Notes under the pieces: model-generated
The model's database searches: none
Seen by the model: the letters and a program-made list of their open reading frames with translations, nothing else
What the model was told of the DNA's origin: nothing
In this document: piece by piece, positions 1 through 5,956 of the stretch
Numbering within the stretch: the first letter of the stretch is position 1
Layout: every line of letters starts with the position of its first letter
Assembly (NCBI GenBank): GCA_016234155.1
Contig: JACRGZ010000041.1
Coordinates: 1 to 14,630, forward strand
Source: Nitrospirota bacterium
GTDB taxonomy: Bacteria > Nitrospirota > 9FT-COMBO-42-15 > HDB-SIOI813
DNA length: 14,630 bases
Direction: 5' to 3'
Made by a program: the position numbers and the translations under genes

Positions 1-32
1 AAGTATACCGTACCAAGCTTGTAATGTTTCAC
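1..32 (-). CDS. 5' end of an unidentified gene running off the left edge (partial)
   Basis: Only ten full codons are inside the window. Read on the minus strand, a GTG at 32-30 opens a frame beginning M-K-H-Y-K-L-G-T-V-Y that is still open at the edge. The GTG is preceded by GGCTATTTTCAG. The pilV and pilW starts in this window are preceded by GGTTATTTTCAG, so the start is inferred from this equivalent position at the end of a repeat element. The product cannot be named from ten residues. The gene would be divergent from the ComEA-like gene, with repeat copy A in its 5' leader. It could also be a chance frame. Confidence 0.35.
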   Translation of the reverse strand, partial: MKHYKLGTVY

Positions 33-257
33 CTGAAAATAGCCTCTCAAATCCCCCCTTACCCCATAATCCCCCTAAATCCCCCTTTAAAAAAGGGGGA
101 CTTTTACCCATAATCCCCCCATCCCCCCTTTAGAAAAGGGGGGTAAGTCCCCCTTTTCTAAAGGGGGGGAACTAATTTCCCCCTTTGAAAAAGGGGGATT
201 AAGGGGGATTTTCATAATCCTTTGTGAGCCATGGCTCATGACGGTTCACCTGAAGAT
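28..257 (-). repeat. Repeat element copy A with terminal 13-bp direct repeats
   Basis: A block of about 230 bp, nearly identical over its whole length to copy B at 13709-13931. It is bounded by TTCACCTGAAAAT (28-40) and TTCACCTGAAGAT (245-257), which differ at one base. Inside are four GC-rich hairpins of the C5-6TTT...AAAG5-6 type and, near the right end, the perfect palindrome GAGCCATGGCTC (228-239). Copy A carries about 10 extra bases (an additional AAGGGGGATT) relative to copy B. Its left end abuts the probable GTG start of the minus-strand gene leaving the window. It has no coding capacity of its own, so it would have to be mobilised in trans if it is mobile. Confidence 0.8.
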
Positions 258-337
258 AATTATAAACCAAATGCCGCCATGGGGCAAAGCGAGTCCTGTT
301 ATATATGCACATTTAACAGTGTAGTTTTTCTTCGTCC

Positions 338-355
338 TGCACATCTGTATGTGCA
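338..355. promoter_or_regulatory. Candidate enhancer palindrome (TGCACAT-N4-ATGTGCA)
   Basis: A perfect inverted repeat with 7-bp arms and a 4-bp spacer. Two further copies of the half-site TGCACAT occur at 306-312 and 424-430, giving four half-sites in 125 bp. The palindrome centre is about 130 bp upstream of the predicted start from the sigma-54 promoter at 454-469, a usual distance for a sigma-54 enhancer-binding protein. No regulator gene is in the window, so the binding protein is unknown. The stretch 258-453 holds no other convincing feature. Confidence 0.5.
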
Positions 356-453
356 ATTAAGCGTTGTATCCAGACCTCCATTGTTAGCACGTCATAAACT
401 ATTATCTTTAGAAAACAGAGAGTTGCACATAACAAAAAGGACAAACATCTTTC

Positions 454-469
454 TGGCACTGTAGTTGCT
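454..469 (+). promoter_or_regulatory. Sigma-54 (RpoN) promoter of the comEA-like/HD-GYP pair
   Basis: The sequence reads TGGCAC-TGTAG-TTGCT, matching the -24/-12 consensus TGGCAC-N5-TTGCW. The invariant GG (455-456) and GC (467-468) are separated by exactly 10 bp. Transcription would start near 480, about 30 nt before the start codon at 509 and just before its strong Shine-Dalgarno sequence. Promoters of this class need an AAA+ activator bound upstream; the TGCACAT palindrome is the candidate site. Confidence 0.75.
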
Positions 470-508
470 CAATATCATTCATAAAAATCAATGAAAGGAG
501 GTGATGAT

Positions 509-847
509 ATGATAAAAGGTTTATTAACTGTAAGCTGTCTGCTTCTGTTATTGGGCATCTCCAGTATTCAACCGTACGTACTGAGGGCTGAAAATTCAGA
601 GGGTCTGCAAAAGGGTAACACAGCGGTTATAAATATCAATACAGCCTCAGCGGAAGAGATAGCAACTATTCCAGGACTCGGGGAGAGAAAATCAGAGGCA
701 ATTGTAAAGTTCAGGGAAAAGCATGGCGCTTTTGCAAGGGTTGAGGATTTGAAGAAGATAGACGGAATTGGGGATAAACTATTCGAGAAGATACGCCCCT
801 ATGTTATCGTAAAGGCCGATAACACACTGAAACCACGGCAGAAATAA
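509..847 (+). CDS. comEA: Secreted ComEA-like helix-hairpin-helix DNA-binding protein
   Basis: A 112-residue exported protein. Residues 1-27 form a signal peptide with a long hydrophobic core (LLLLLGI). Residues about 41-101 are a ComEA-type double helix-hairpin-helix domain: an ININTA entry motif followed by hairpins IPGLGERKSEAI (54-65) and IDGIGDKLFEKI (84-95). In competent Gram-negative bacteria, standalone proteins of this design bind incoming double-stranded DNA in the periplasm and act as a ratchet behind the type IV pilus. The ATG at 509 is chosen over the in-frame ATG at 491 because AGGAGGTGAT lies between them at ideal spacing from 509. The stop codon overlaps a downstream ATG (TAATG), suggesting coupling with the HD-GYP gene. 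A pilus locus at the other end of the window fits DNA uptake, but no other competence gene is present. Confidence 0.8.
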   Translation: MIKGLLTVSCLLLLLGISSIQPYVLRAENSEGLQKGNTAVININTASAEEIATIPGLGERKSEAIVKFREKHGAFARVEDLKKIDGIGDKLFEKIRPYVIVKADNTLKPRQK

Positions 848-876
848 TGTTGGATACGATTGAAAAGGAGTGCACG

Positions 877-1701
877 ATGTATATTGATGATACTTATCTC
901 AGGCGGTATATCAGGAACCTATGCATGAAGATAAAACAGAGGCAGAGCCCCAGCCTCCATTGTTTGTTCAGATACAAAGATGATATAGGCAATACAGGTG
1001 ATGTAAGGGAGTCAGACTCATATCCATCTCCGTATGTAACCCCATACATATCACCATACATATCACCACATATATCACCACATATATCAAGTGATGAGCC
1101 GTATGAGTCCCAGAGGATCAGACAGTTACAGTCCAGGTATCTTGGCACAATAACAAGGTTCTCCATGTTGGTCGAGATGAGAGACCCTCTGGCTGCCGGT
1201 CATACTGTGCGGCTTGCAAGATATGCAGTTGCCGTTGCAAATGCCCTCTGCTGGCGGCGGGAGAAGGTAGAGGAGCTGGAGATAGGGGCGCATCTCCATG
1301 ACATAGGCAAGGTATGTATTACAGAGACGATATTAAACAAGGGTGAGAAATTGAATACAAAAGAATTCAGGCAGATACAAAGGCACGCAAGGATTGGGGC
1401 AGGTATGCTCATGAAGATAGATTTCTTAAGGCCGATAATCCCCCACGTCCTGTACCATCATGAGCGGTATGACGGTACAGGTTATCCCTTCAGGTTGGCG
1501 GGGAAGGATATACCTGTAGAAGGGAGGATCCTGGCAGTGGTGGATACCTTCGATGCGCTGATTAATCCCAGGCCTTACCGGAAGGCCATGTCAAGGGATA
1601 TGGCAATCGCCGAGTTAAGAAGGCAGACAGGGCGTCAACTCGATCCTGATGTGGCAGATTTATTTATAGAGCTGTTACACAAAGGGGCGATTACGGTATA
1701 A
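877..1701 (+). CDS. HD-GYP domain cyclic-di-GMP phosphodiesterase
   Basis: A 274-residue cytoplasmic protein with no membrane segment. Numbered from the ATG at 877, the HD-GYP catalytic set is intact: H109, the H-D pair at 141-142 (LHDIGK), H170, the HHERYDGTGYP block at 194-204 and D223 within VVDTFDAL. Enzymes with all these residues hydrolyse c-di-GMP through a metal centre. The N-terminal ~100 residues match no receiver or sensor domain that I recognise and contain six tetrapeptide repeats (residues 49-72). Start choice: AAGGAG at 865-870 sits 6 nt before the ATG at 877. An upstream ATG at 847 overlaps the comEA stop and would add 10 residues but lacks a Shine-Dalgarno sequence. It is co-oriented with the sigma-54-driven comEA-like gene. 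Its 3' end overlaps the convergent stress-protein gene by 11 bp. Confidence 0.9.
   Translation: MYIDDTYLRRYIRNLCMKIKQRQSPSLHCLFRYKDDIGNTGDVRESDSYPSPYVTPYISPYISPHISPHISSDEPYESQRIRQLQSRYLGTITRFSMLVEMRDPLAAGHTVRLARYAVAVANALCWRREKVEELEIGAHLHDIGKVCITETILNKGEKLNTKEFRQIQRHARIGAGMLMKIDFLRPIIPHVLYHHERYDGTGYPFRLAGKDIPVEGRILAVVDTFDALINPRPYRKAMSRDMAIAELRRQTGRQLDPDVADLFIELLHKGAITV
1021..1092 (+). repeat. Six-unit 12-bp tandem repeat inside the HD-GYP gene
   Basis: Six successive 12-bp units. Units 3 and 4 are identical (TACATATCACCA), units 5 and 6 begin CATATATCA, and units 1 and 2 are degenerate. They encode the tetrapeptide series YPSP-YVTP-YISP-YISP-HISP-HISS. The unit is a multiple of three, so gain or loss of copies keeps the frame and would lengthen or shorten a proline-rich linker ahead of the catalytic domain. 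Confidence 0.85.
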
Positions 1702-2146
1702 CAGAGGACTGCCCTGCCTTTCTTACAGTCATGACAGGGCATGGGGAGTTTCTTATAACCTTCTCTGCTTCACTCCCGAGGAGCAGGCGCTCAACACCTG
1801 TGCGGCCATGAGTAGCCATAACGATCAGGTCAACCTGCTCTCTCTTGGCATACCCTATGATCTCTGCAGAGGGTCTGCCTGACAGCATGATACCTTCAAT
1901 ATCAAGGCCGGCTCTTTTCATGGAGGCCACAACATCATCGAGTAACCTCTTTGCAGTGGCCTCCATTTCCCTGAATTGTGCGCCGTAGTCAATACCAAAA
2001 TCAGCGGCATAGGTAAAGGGTTCCACCACATGCACCACATATATCTTGCTGCTGTACTTTTTGGCTATTGAGACTGCATACCGGCCGGCATACTCTGCGG
2101 AGTCTGAGAAGTCGGTCGGGAACAGGATCTTAGCAAACAGTACCAT
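1691..2146 (-). CDS. Universal stress protein (UspA family)
   Basis: A 151-residue single-domain Usp protein, the usual length. It opens with KILFPTDFSDSA, the conserved first strand with its aspartate, and has VVHVVEP after strand 2. Near the C-terminus is the nucleotide-binding signature HG-(9 residues)-GS (from THGRTG to LLLGS), followed by CPVMTVR. This places it with the ATP-binding Usp group, which generally act as dimers in stress, energy or adhesion responses; the exact role cannot be read from sequence. The gene is convergent with the HD-GYP gene and their ends overlap. No Shine-Dalgarno sequence precedes the ATG at 2146, and the predicted promoter starts transcription almost at that ATG, suggesting a leaderless or near-leaderless message. 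Confidence 0.92.
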   Translation of the reverse strand: MVLFAKILFPTDFSDSAEYAGRYAVSIAKKYSSKIYVVHVVEPFTYAADFGIDYGAQFREMEATAKRLLDDVVASMKRAGLDIEGIMLSGRPSAEIIGYAKREQVDLIVMATHGRTGVERLLLGSEAEKVIRNSPCPVMTVRKAGQSSVIP

Positions 2147-2153
2147 GAAATAA

Positions 2154-2182
2154 AGGCTAAATTATTTACAAAAGTTTGTCAA
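2154..2182 (-). promoter_or_regulatory. Sigma-70-type promoter of the universal stress protein gene
   Basis: Read on the minus strand: a consensus -35 box TTGACA (2182-2177), exactly 17 bp of spacer, then TAGCCT (2159-2154) as a weaker -10 box keeping the key TA....T positions. The predicted start is about 7 nt further on, at or next to the ATG at 2146. Confidence 0.5.
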
Positions 2183-2200
2183 CAGAAATAAACCGGCTTT

Positions 2201-2227
2201 TGTAGGGTGGGCATTGCCCACCCTACA
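2201..2227. repeat. Perfect 27-bp palindromic repeat
   Basis: The 12-bp arms TGTAGGGTGGGC and GCCCACCCTACA flank the 3-bp loop ATT. It sits 13 bp before the AGGAGG of the next gene. There is no U-tract, so it is more likely a dispersed palindromic (REP-like) repeat than a terminator. It would fold in any transcript running into the 2255 gene. Confidence 0.7.
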
Positions 2228-2254
2228 GGCTGAACTCTGCAGGAGGATATACAG

Positions 2255-5200
2255 ATGCGGTGGGTTTCAAAGATATTGTCTTGTCTTTCAATAACTATAG
2301 CCTGTTTTTATGCATCACTGTGTCAAGGCCAGATAATCAATGGAGACTTCGGCTCTGGATTGGACGGATGGGAGACGAATGGCAATGTCAGTGTTGAGGA
2401 AGGGGCTGCCATACTCCGTACAAACGGTATTAATGGCATATATGAGACCTCACTTTCAACAGACTTCATTGTAACAGGTGATAGACTTACCTTTAGATAC
2501 TATTTTGACATAATTGGAGCTGATGAAAAAAAGTATCCATATTTTCCATCTTTCGGTCCTGATTTTTTTCAGATAAGCCTGTATGTTGATGAGCAGCGTT
2601 ATTTTGATAAAACCCTTGCATGGGAGCCTACCGGCGGCTTTATCCCGGTTTCTATCAATATCTCTTCAGAAAGTCCCTCTTCTATTGTACCAGGAATGGT
2701 AGCGACATTAAGCTTTTTGTTATTTGATGAAGACGATGAGCATCGTTCAATTGCAGCCATAGATGATGTATCTGATCCGGCTAATCCTGTGCCGGAACCG
2801 GGCACATTAATCCTCCTTGGGGGCGGGCTCTTAGGGCTTTTTACCTTCAGCAGATACAGGTGTGTTCTAAAGGCATCTCTGTTTATTGCAATTTTATCTG
2901 TATGCATAATCAGCAGCTCTGATCTCGCACATGGAGAGTTGGTTGCGCAAAACGTTGATGATATGACCACCCTTGAATTTACATCACCACTTTTTAACAC
3001 AAGGACTAACACCCTTACTCTTAATATGGCAGCTACGAATATTTCAGATACCTCTATCTTTACCCCTTTAAAGATCATAATTACCGGGATAAGTACCCCT
3101 GATGTGACAGTTTCAAACCCTGATGGATATACCCCTGAAGGCCTGCCATATTTTGACCTGACCCCTTATATCGCTGATAAAGAGCTTTCACCGGGAGAAA
3201 AGACACCTTCAGTCAAGATAGCCTTCTATAATCCAAAGAGGGTCAAGTTCCGCTGGGATCAGGATGTCTTAGCCTTTATTGATGTATACACAGAACTTGG
3301 CCCTGTGATTGAAAACATATGTCTTGTGCCTGGCGAGTCTTTTCCTCAGTGTGAGTACTATTATTATGACTTTGGGACAGAGGACCCTGAGTTTGACAGG
3401 CTTCTCGAGAGGCCATTACCGGAGATGTATAGATATGAGCGGGTGAGGGTATATGCGTATGATTATGAAGAGCGTCCTATCAGTGTAACAATAAATGGCA
3501 TTGAGGCTGCTTATTACGAAAAGGGATTTTACTATTACGGTGATCTCGTCTTACAGGACGGTCTTAACACAATATCTATAGTGGTAACAAATGATGCAGG
3601 TATTAGTATAAGCAGAGATATAACCCTCAATATCGATACAATCCCTCCTTTAATAAATATATTACAACCATCAAATGGCGAAATTGTTACATCGTCAGGG
3701 CAGGTAATAAATGGGACGGTGGATGATATAGAGATTAGCAAGATCACGCTGATAAAGGATTTCATATACTGGGAAGAGTTTCCTGTCCTGAATGGTTCAT
3801 TTAGTGCAAAAGTAAATCTCTCACCGGGACATAATGATATCACCATCGCAGCATCTGATCTTGCGGGCAATTCCACGAGGTCTAACATGGATATACTTTA
3901 CGTATATTCAGTGATTGGTGATATTACAGGCCGTATAACAAGCAGTGTACTCGGCCTTCCTGTTGAAGGCGCTGCTGTTACAGATGTTTCTGGGAATATT
4001 AGTGGAGACCCTAATGCGGTGCTGAGTGATCTGGATGGGGGATATAAGATTGAGGATGTAAGAAGTGGTGATATAACACTACTTGTAGAGAAAGGCGGAT
4101 ACAATCCACGGCAATCAAACCTCTTCGCTTACGGAGGGACTACGCCGACGATCAGGGACATAGCCCTTACGCCGGTTAACACCCCTGATACATTTACCCT
4201 TACAGGCCAGGTAAAGAATACAGGCGGCCTGCCAATACGAGGTGCCAAAATAATTATAGAGGGCACATCATTAACATCTACTTCAGATTATAACGGTATT
4301 TACCTGATCCCCGGGATACCACGGAACTCATTTATTATAGGGGCCTCACGAAATGGATACGAGGCTGTGAGCATCAATGTGAATACAGGCGTCTATAGCA
4401 GCAAGACTACAATCCTTGTCTATGACTTTATCCTGAAGGATATCCCCTGCTTCATTGGCATTACCTCACCGGCAGATGGAGAATATGTCCCGGGAGATGG
4501 TCTATTAGTTACCGGCCTTGTCAGGTGTGGAGACAGGGAGGCGGGGGTTCGTGTAAATGGTGTCCTTGCACAGGTGTATAAAGGTTATTTTGCTGCAAAT
4601 GATGTCCCGATGTCAGAGGTGATGAACACAATAACAGCAGAGATGATTGATCAGTCTGGGACAATAGCTGCTGACTCAATAGCTGTTACTTTGCAGCAAG
4701 TAGATACCGCTGAACCGCTTATACATGCGCAGGAGGCGGGTATAGTGCCAATAGAATTATCAGTTGACATAGAAGAACCTTATGGCATTTCATTCACGGA
4801 ATATAGCCTTCAGATAAGCGGTCCTGCGGCTGCAGAGTCAATATCAGAAGACCCTTTGCATTACAATATTTCGATAAATGAGCCTGGGATTTATATCCTT
4901 ACATTCAGTGCGGCTGATTCTGAGGGTAATAGATACACAAGAAAATTCGGATTTACCGGTGTGGCAAGAGCGGATGCAGAAGGGATGCTAAGCCTCTTAT
5001 GGACAAAACTTAAAGATTCTCTCGCTGCCGGCAATATAGAAGACGCCCTTTCACTCTTTACACCTGAGACAAGGTACAGATATGCACAGCAGCTCTTGCT
5101 GCTTGGCGATCGACTGCCTGAAGTCTTCTCCACCATAGGAGACATACAGCTCATAACCCTCAAAGACAATATAGCAAAGGCCAGGGTCTATGAGGGTGAT

Positions 5201-5263
5201 ATTACCCATTACGTATGGTTTGCCCGGGATATCTACGGGCTGTGGAAGATACATAAATTCTGA
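2255..5263 (+). CDS. Large secreted multidomain protein with an internal PEP-CTERM motif
   Basis: A 1002-residue protein of unknown function. Residues 1-25 are a signal peptide. Residues 26-175 resemble the beta-sandwich of PEP-CTERM proteins (NGDFGSGLDGW opening). Residues 179-202 are a PEP-CTERM sorting signal: VPEPGT, a glycine/leucine membrane stretch, then SRYR. Such a signal normally ends the protein, but here a second hydrophobic, signal-peptide-like segment follows (about 206-226, ending LAHG) and then about 775 more residues. These include Ig-like beta domains (about 400-550 and 735-900), two carboxypeptidase-regulatory-like domains (GDITGRI from 555; LTGQVKNTGGLPIRGAKI from 649) and a C-terminal domain (904-1002) shared with the next gene. 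AGGAGG lies 8 nt before the ATG. An extracellular or surface role is inferred; no enzymatic motif is visible. Confidence 0.85.
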   Translation: MRWVSKILSCLSITIACFYASLCQGQIINGDFGSGLDGWETNGNVSVEEGAAILRTNGINGIYETSLSTDFIVTGDRLTFRYYFDIIGADEKKYPYFPSFGPDFFQISLYVDEQRYFDKTLAWEPTGGFIPVSINISSESPSSIVPGMVATLSFLLFDEDDEHRSIAAIDDVSDPANPVPEPGTLILLGGGLLGLFTFSRYRCVLKASLFIAILSVCIISSSDLAHGELVAQNVDDMTTLEFTSPLFNTRTNTLTLNMAATNISDTSIFTPLKIIITGISTPDVTVSNPDGYTPEGLPYFDLTPYIADKELSPGEKTPSVKIAFYNPKRVKFRWDQDVLAFIDVYTELGPVIENICLVPGESFPQCEYYYYDFGTEDPEFDRLLERPLPEMYRYERVRVYAYDYEERPISVTINGIEAAYYEKGFYYYGDLVLQDGLNTISIVVTNDAGISISRDITLNIDTIPPLINILQPSNGEIVTSSGQVINGTVDDIEISKITLIKDFIYWEEFPVLNGSFSAKVNLSPGHNDITIAASDLAGNSTRSNMDILYVYSVIGDITGRITSSVLGLPVEGAAVTDVSGNISGDPNAVLSDLDGGYKIEDVRSGDITLLVEKGGYNPRQSNLFAYGGTTPTIRDIALTPVNTPDTFTLTGQVKNTGGLPIRGAKIIIEGTSLTSTSDYNGIYLIPGIPRNSFIIGASRNGYEAVSINVNTGVYSSKTTILVYDFILKDIPCFIGITSPADGEYVPGDGLLVTGLVRCGDREAGVRVNGVLAQVYKGYFAANDVPMSEVMNTITAEMIDQSGTIAADSIAVTLQQVDTAEPLIHAQEAGIVPIELSVDIEEPYGISFTEYSLQISGPAAAESISEDPLHYNISINEPGIYILTFSAADSEGNRYTRKFGFTGVARADAEGMLSLLWTKLKDSLAAGNIEDALSLFTPETRYRYAQQLLLLGDRLPEVFSTIGDIQLITLKDNIAKARVYEGDITHYVWFARDIYGLWKIHKF

Positions 5264-5276
5264 ATTTTTACCAATC

Positions 5277-5331
5277 CCCTCCCCCTTGATGGGGGAGGGA
5301 TAGGGTGGGGGTGGGGTTATTTTCATATGAA
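5277..5331 (+). repeat. Palindromic repeat element D ending at the start codon of the next gene
   Basis: A perfect 9-bp stem CCCTCCCCC / GGGGGAGGG with loop TTGAT (5277-5299), then a G-rich tract and GGGGTTATTTTCATATGAA, whose ATG (5327-5329) starts the next gene. The end closely matches the sequence before the pilV and pilW starts (GGTTATTTTCAGATGAA). Unlike copies A-C, no second 13-bp direct repeat is seen on the far side, so this is a shorter or decayed relative. The G-tract is the only ribosome-binding candidate for the 5327 gene. Confidence 0.6.
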
Positions 5332-5713
5332 AAAGACCATATTAATATTCATATCTCTAATACTCCTCAGCAACCAGATAGCAGGATATGCAGAGGATGT
5401 AGCAGACCAGAAGGTGGATTCTGAACTAAAGACCATCTGGCGAGAGATGACCAACCGGTTGATAGAGAAAGACATAGAAGGTGCGCTTGGATATTTTGCC
5501 TATAGCTCGAGAGAGAGATACCGGGAGCAATTCAGTGTTATAGGAGACAAGCTTCCCATGGTATTCGCAGGGATGCGGGATATAGAGTCAGTTTACATAA
5601 AAGATAATGAGGCAAAATACAGGGTCAGGATTAAAGATGCGAGTGGAGAACATTCCGGCTACATATGGTTCAGAAAGGACATGTTCGGGAGATGGAAGAT
5701 AGAGAGGTTTTGA
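5327..5713 (+). CDS. Small secreted protein, paralogue of the C-terminal domain of the upstream gene
   Basis: A 128-residue exported protein. Residues 1-22 are a signal peptide (MKKTILIFISLILLSNQIAGYA). The mature part, residues about 32-128, aligns end to end with residues 908-1002 of the 1002-residue protein just upstream. Shared positions include IE.AL..F, R.RY..Q, GD.LP.VF, DI, KDN.AK.RV, the WF.(R/K)D..G.WKI block and a final F. The alternating helix and strand pattern would suit a small cone-shaped NTF2/SnoaL-like fold, but I cannot establish that. Function unknown. Adjacency and homology suggest it is a duplicated, secreted form of that domain, perhaps a partner of the large protein. 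Confidence 0.8.
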   Translation: MKKTILIFISLILLSNQIAGYAEDVADQKVDSELKTIWREMTNRLIEKDIEGALGYFAYSSRERYREQFSVIGDKLPMVFAGMRDIESVYIKDNEAKYRVRIKDASGEHSGYIWFRKDMFGRWKIERF

Positions 5714-5733
5714 AGTATAGGGTGAATGGTATA

Positions 5734-5943
5734 AATGCGGAATGCGGATTTCGGAATGCGGAATGAATAATAATTCCGCAATCTACTGCTTACTTGTAAA
5801 AGTATTAGTTATTATGTCATTCCCGAAGTGTTTTATCGGGAATCTGGTTTATAAGCCATATCCCCGATAAAAGCATTCGGGGATGACAACTATTTTATAT
5901 CGTTTAATTTTGCAATTAAGCACTACAATCTGCAATCCGCATT
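5734..5943. repeat. Nested dispersed repeats filling the gap before the phospholipase-like gene
   Basis: The 243-bp gap at 5714-5956 is almost wholly repetitive. The left part (5734-5765) is built from AATGCGGAA-type units. The complementary unit appears at 5773-5782 (ATTCCGCAAT) and again just before the next gene (CTGCAATCCGCATT, ending at 5943). Between these lies the 72-bp inverted repeat 5816-5887. No open frame or convincing promoter was seen. Confidence 0.6.
5816..5887. repeat. 72-bp imperfect inverted repeat (TCATTCCCGAA family)
   Basis: Two 32-bp arms (5816-5847 and 5856-5887) match in inverted orientation at about 26 of 32 positions, flanking 8 bp. Each arm contains the smaller palindrome CCCGA...TCGGG. 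A further partial copy of the same arm, starting GTCATCCCCGAA, closes the window at 14609-14630. Confidence 0.75.
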
Positions 5944-5956
5944 AAGGGAGGGGACA

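Noticed and set aside
28..257. CRISPR array
   Set aside because: The C5TTT/AAAG5 motifs recur but are unevenly spaced hairpins without unique spacers of constant length, and the whole block is duplicated at 13709.
231..464. 77-codon plus-strand open frame between repeat A and the sigma-54 promoter
   Set aside because: It starts inside the repeat, has no ribosome-binding site, low-complexity composition and no recognisable domain, and runs through the candidate enhancer and the sigma-54 promoter.
894..1166. Minus-strand frame with repeated YGD/CGD peptides opposite the HD-GYP gene
   Set aside because: It is the antisense reading of the 12-bp tandem repeat, with no start signals; the HD-GYP frame carries intact catalytic motifs.
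5277..5299. Hairpin after the 1002-residue gene as a rho-independent terminator
   Set aside because: A strong GC stem is present but no U-tract follows; instead a G-rich tract leads into the next start codon. The same holds for the hairpins at 2201 and 8380.
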